Shown here: positions 6,206-8,468 of the stretch, piece after piece | Position numbering within the stretch: the first letter of the stretch is position 1 | How the letters are laid out: every line of letters begins with the position of its first letter | Assembly: GCA_026387115.1 (NCBI GenBank) | Contig: JAPLMI010000002.1 | Span: 1-8,468, forward strand | Source of the DNA: Candidatus Omnitrophota bacterium | Lineage (GTDB): Bacteria > Omnitrophota > Gorgyraeia > 2-01-FULL-45-10 | DNA: 8,468 nucleotides | Reading direction: 5' to 3' | Program-made: the position numbers and the translations under genes | Notes under the pieces: model-generated | What the model saw: only the letters and a program-made list of their open reading frames with translations | What the model was told of the DNA's origin: nothing | Database searches by the model: none

Positions 6206-6988
6206 CTATTCCGTTCTTGCCAGAATCGAATCCGCTATTTCTTTAAGCCTTTCGGCTGGTTTACCGGATACTTTTAAGGACTCTTTCGACCTTCTTATCG
6301 CCGCCTCGGCGTCTTTAACTGAAAAACCTTTTTCGCCGTCGATAATATCATCCGTGACCTGAAACGCTTCTCCCAAACAGGCGCCGTACTTTGCCATAGC
6401 CGCTACTTTTTCGGCGCTTGCGCCTGCGGTGATCGCGCCGATCTTCGCGGATACCTCGAACAGCCTTGCGGTCTTAAGCCGGTTTATCAATATCTTTGTC
6501 CTTTTATCCTTTTTCTTATCGCTCATCTCGATATCGAGCGCCTGCCCCCCAAGCATACCCCCGGCGCCGATCGCCTGCGACAATTCTTTTACAATGAGAG
6601 CGCATACGTCAGGTTTGTAATTTTTGGCGATGATATTGAAGGAGAGCGTCAATAACGCGTCTCCGGCCAAAATCGCGTTCGCCTCGCCGAACGCCTTATG
6701 GCAGGAGGGTTTCCCTCGCCTGTAATCATCGTCGTCCATAGACGGAAGGTCATCGTGAATGAGAGAATAGGTATGGACAAGCTCTATGGCAGAGGCTGCC
6801 GGCGCCGCATTGCCCACATTGCCTCCGCACGCCCTCGAGCATTCCAGGAGGACGATGGGCCTTATTCTCTTACCGCCTGAAAATACGCTGTAGCGCATCG
6901 CCGCATGAAGCGCCTTCGGTTCCGCGGATGCTTTCGGAAGAAATTTATCCAGGCTTTTATCGATCAGTTTTTTGAGCGGTTTTTTCAT
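6206..6988 (-). CDS. ispA: polyprenyl diphosphate synthase (FPP synthase family), short form
   Basis: Trans-isoprenyl diphosphate synthase that joins IPP to allylic diphosphates, making farnesyl or geranylgeranyl diphosphate. In 260 residues: GGKRIRP (38-44; IPP binding), the first Asp-rich motif in YSLIHDDLPSMDDDDYRRGKPS (74-95; D79, D80, D85), GDALL (109-113), GGQALDIE (147-154) and the second Asp-rich motif QVTDDIID (210-217). The two-residue insertion in DDLPSMD and the tyrosine five residues ahead of D79 fit bacterial type II FPP synthases, but product length cannot be fixed by eye. E. coli IspA is 299 residues. Much of the gap lies after DDIID, where a GK-T-Y-P loop is usual; here DDIID runs via GEKGFSV straight into the C-terminal helix, about 20 residues short. 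ATG 6986-6988 overlaps the xseB 3' end by 32 bases and the TAG abuts dxs, so coupled translation is likely. Confidence 0.95.
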   Translation of the reverse strand: MKKPLKKLIDKSLDKFLPKASAEPKALHAAMRYSVFSGGKRIRPIVLLECSRACGGNVGNAAPAASAIELVHTYSLIHDDLPSMDDDDYRRGKPSCHKAFGEANAILAGDALLTLSFNIIAKNYKPDVCALIVKELSQAIGAGGMLGGQALDIEMSDKKKDKRTKILINRLKTARLFEVSAKIGAITAGASAEKVAAMAKYGACLGEAFQVTDDIIDGEKGFSVKDAEAAIRRSKESLKVSGKPAERLKEIADSILARTE

Positions 6989-7202
6989 CGAAAGGTTTAA
7001 GCTCCACCGAGCCGTCTTCGGACTTCAGGAGTATCTCTACCTTCTTTTTTGCCGCCTCGAGCTTCTTAGCGCACATCTTGGAGAGCCTTATACCTTCCTC
7101 GTATTTCTCGAGAGAATCGTCCAGTGAAAGGTTCCCATCTTCAAGGTCTTTCACGATCTTCTCCAGCTTCTTTAAGCCATCTTCAAATTTCATCTCAGCC
7201 AT
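6957..7202 (-). CDS. xseB: exodeoxyribonuclease VII small subunit
   Basis: Small helical subunit of exonuclease VII, which degrades single-stranded DNA from both ends together with XseA. From the chosen ATG the product is 81 residues: MKFEDGLKKLEKIVKDLEDGNLSLDDSLEKYEEGIRLSKMCAKKLEAAKKKVEIL matches the family hallmark (FE..L..LE.IV..LE.G.L.L..SL..YE.G..L...C...L..A). ATG 7200-7202 has GAGGAG (7213-7218) ten bases upstream. An in-frame TTG at 7218-7220 would put the ribosome site inside the gene, so it is rejected; ATG at 7193 is a weaker option. The C-terminal 32 bases overlap ispA. A pair of perfect palindromes fills the space between it and xseA and ends right at its ribosome site. In the known enzyme XseB is in excess over XseA, so independent translation signals here are plausible. 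Confidence 0.95.
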   Translation of the reverse strand: MAEMKFEDGLKKLEKIVKDLEDGNLSLDDSLEKYEEGIRLSKMCAKKLEAAKKKVEILLKSEDGSVELKPFDEKTAQKTDR

Positions 7203-7212
7203 GTTATTCTGT

Positions 7213-7218
7213 CTCCTC
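7213..7218 (-). promoter_or_regulatory. xseB ribosome binding site
   Basis: GAGGAG on the minus strand, ten bases before the ATG at 7200-7202. It is the best Shine-Dalgarno I could find in the window and decides the xseB start against the in-frame TTG that overlaps it. Confidence 0.75.
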
Positions 7219-7238
7219 AATTTTGCGAAGCAAAATTG
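7218..7238. repeat. perfect 9-bp stem hairpin abutting the xseB ribosome site
   Basis: CAATTTTGC (7218-7226) and GCAAAATTG (7230-7238) are exact reverse complements around a three-base loop (TTC on the transcribed strand). It shares base 7238 with the neighbouring larger palindrome, so the two hairpins sit back to back. On the mRNA its 3' arm ends where the GAGGAG ribosome site (7213-7218) begins. It might stabilise the xseB-side transcript or tune ribosome access; that is inference. Confidence 0.72.
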
Positions 7239-7276
7239 ATCCTGAGGTTGCGACGAATAGGAGCAACCGAAGGATC
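7238..7276. repeat. imperfect palindrome (REP-like hairpin) between xseA and xseB
   Basis: Two nested perfect stems: GATCCT (7238-7243) pairs with AGGATC (7271-7276), and GGTTGC (7246-7251) pairs with GCAACC (7263-7268). They are separated by a symmetrical GA/GA internal mismatch, with an 11-base loop. It begins three bases after the xseA stop. No T-run follows on the transcribed strand, so it does not look like an intrinsic terminator. It resembles the short intergenic palindromic repeats (REP/BIME-like) found in many bacteria; copy number cannot be tested from one window. Confidence 0.7.
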
Positions 7277-7279
7277 TTT

Positions 7280-8468
7280 CTATTCTATTTCTTCCACCCT
7301 GCTTCTGAATTTTCCCTGTCCGAGCTTCGTTTCGACAATATCATTTTTCTTCAACACGCTTACGTCTTGAACGATAACGCCTTCCGGCAGCTTCGTCGTA
7401 ATGCTATAACCTCTCTTCAATATTGACAAGGGGCTCAAGCTATCAAGCTTACCCGCAAGGAATTTGAAATTCTCGCCCCGTATCTTCACCAGATGGTCGA
7501 TGCTTATCCCGAGGCCCTTCGCAAGGTCATCTATCTTCTGTTCATATTGCGTGATTATATTTAACGGCTGCCTTAAAATGTAGCTGTCTCTCAAGGCCGC
7601 GAGCCTATGCGCCATGATGTCGATCTTGCCCGCGAGCGCGTTCCTCAATCTCGTCGCCGCCGTATCGATAAGGTTCGCGAGGTCCTCTTTCTTTGGTATG
7701 ACAAGTTCCGCCGCCGCGGACGGCGTCGGTGCCCTGAAATCGGCGACGAAGTCCGATATCGTGTAATCGATCTCATGTCCGACCGCGCTTATTACGGGAA
7801 TCGCGGAATCATATATTGCCCGCGCGACCGCCTCTTCATTGAACGGCCACAGATCCTCAAGGCTCCCGCCTCCGCGCGTCACTATCATGACATCGATATT
7901 CTTTAATTTGTTGAACTGCCTTATCGCGGAAGCGATTTCGTCCTTGGCGCCCTCGCCCTGGACCTTCACCGGATTTATGATGATCTCTATATTCGAAAAT
8001 CTGCGCCTCACGATATTAAGGATATCGCGTATGGCCGCTCCCGTAGGGCTCGTGACTATGCCGATCCTCGTCGGAAGATGCGGGATCGGGATCTTATGCC
8101 GCTCGTCAAACAGGCCTTCCTTTGCGAGCTTCTCTTTCAGCTGCTGGAACTGCAGCTGGAGCGCTCCCACGCCCTTCGGCTCGATCTCTTCGGCGATCAG
8201 CTGATAGTCGCCGCGCGCTTCATAGACGCTCACAGACCCGAAGCAGATCACCTTCATTCCGTTCTGCGGTTTAAATTTCAGCTTTTCGTTAGAGCGCTTG
8301 AACATCGCGCATTTGAGCGTGGAGCCGGAGTCTTTCAGGGTGAAGTACATATGGCCGGATGTGTGCAGGACGAAGTTCGATATCTCGCCCTCGACCCATA
8401 CGGATGGGAAAGAGTCCTCGAGTATGACGCGCACATACTTCGTCAGCTCCGAGACCGTATATATATGC
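7280..8468 (-). CDS. xseA: exodeoxyribonuclease VII large subunit (5' end off the right edge)
   Basis: Catalytic subunit of exonuclease VII. The frame stays open to the right edge; eleven extra codons (HIYTVSELTKY) upstream of the GTG at 8432-8434 match the usual XseA N-terminus, so that GTG is internal and the true start lies just outside. Numbering from that GTG: an OB-fold with VWVEGEISNF (12-21), SGHMYFTLKD (26-35) and KCAMF (41-45); then the catalytic region IGIVTSPTGAAIRDILNIVRRRF (124-146), PVKVQGEGA (155-163), RGGGSLEDLWPFNEEAVARAI (187-207), AVGHEIDYTISDFVADFRAPTPSAAAE (217-243); a long helical region; and the C-terminal ILKRGYS segment (near 338-344). At roughly 400 residues it is shorter than E. 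coli XseA (456), mainly in the coiled-coil part. The TAG stop at 7280-7282 is three bases from a palindrome. Placement before xseB and isoprenoid genes is common in bacteria. Confidence 0.97.
   Translation of the reverse strand, partial: HIYTVSELTKYVRVILEDSFPSVWVEGEISNFVLHTSGHMYFTLKDSGSTLKCAMFKRSNEKLKFKPQNGMKVICFGSVSVYEARGDYQLIAEEIEPKGVGALQLQFQQLKEKLAKEGLFDERHKIPIPHLPTRIGIVTSPTGAAIRDILNIVRRRFSNIEIIINPVKVQGEGAKDEIASAIRQFNKLKNIDVMIVTRGGGSLEDLWPFNEEAVARAIYDSAIPVISAVGHEIDYTISDFVADFRAPTPSAAAELVIPKKEDLANLIDTAATRLRNALAGKIDIMAHRLAALRDSYILRQPLNIITQYEQKIDDLAKGLGISIDHLVKIRGENFKFLAGKLDSLSPLSILKRGYSITTKLPEGVIVQDVSVLKKNDIVETKLGQGKFRSRVEEIE

Noticed and set aside
7218..7220. TTG as the xseB start.
   Set aside because: It would overlap the GAGGAG ribosome site and the palindrome arm; ATG 7200-7202 has proper spacing and fits family length.
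7218..7276. Rho-independent terminator after xseA.
   Set aside because: Neither hairpin is followed by a T-run on the transcribed strand, and the downstream genes are otherwise tightly coupled.
8432..8434. GTG as the true xseA start.
   Set aside because: Codons upstream to the window edge remain open and encode IYTVSELTKY, a typical XseA N-terminus, so the gene continues beyond the window.

Overview
The window is a single unbroken run of ten protein genes. All of them lie on the minus strand, so transcription runs from right to left. In transcription order they are: xseA (its 5' end lies off the right edge), xseB, ispA, dxs, a small 2x[4Fe-4S] ferredoxin, the alpha, beta and gamma subunits of a 2-oxoacid:ferredoxin oxidoreductase, gltX, and the first 123 codons of glnS (cut by the left edge). 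Genes abut or overlap by a few bases at nearly every junction (TAATG, ATGA, TAGTG, TAG-ATG). The only spacers that hold anything are a 77-base palindrome-filled gap between xseA and xseB and a 24-base repeat between the ferredoxin and the alpha subunit. No stretch over 300 bases lacks a gene. I see no RNA gene, insertion sequence, CRISPR array, clear promoter or intrinsic terminator. The minus-strand layout fits one long transcript starting outside the window.

The organism is a bacterium: it has exonuclease VII, the MEP isoprenoid entry enzyme Dxs, and bacterial-type GluRS and GlnRS. The CoA-linked 2-oxoacid:ferredoxin oxidoreductase points to anaerobic, ferredoxin-based metabolism. By eye the base composition is moderate (near 50% GC). 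The style of the genes (compact proteins, xseA-xseB-ispA-dxs followed by a VorB-type oxidoreductase) would suit an uncultured anaerobic lineage such as Omnitrophota or a relative. That placement is a low-confidence inference from general resemblance, not a phylogenetic result.

Functionally the operon has three parts. Right: xseA-xseB encode exonuclease VII (DNA repair), followed by ispA and dxs, a prenyl diphosphate synthase and the first MEP-pathway enzyme; this order is common in bacteria. Middle: a ferredoxin and three subunits that together make a complete four-subunit 2-oxoacid:ferredoxin oxidoreductase (VorB/Kor type), which uses TPP, as Dxs does. Left: glutamyl- and glutaminyl-tRNA synthetases.

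No wholly new system is evident. The most unusual signals are: (1) A-rich tandem octamers at all three junctions of the oxidoreductase module, two of them translated into near-identical lysine-rich N-terminal tails of the beta and gamma subunits; (2) back-to-back perfect palindromes filling the xseA-xseB gap right up to the xseB ribosome binding site; (3) a GluRS lacking the roughly 40-residue zinc/acceptor-stem insert; and (4) a prenyl synthase with a shortened loop after its second Asp-rich motif.
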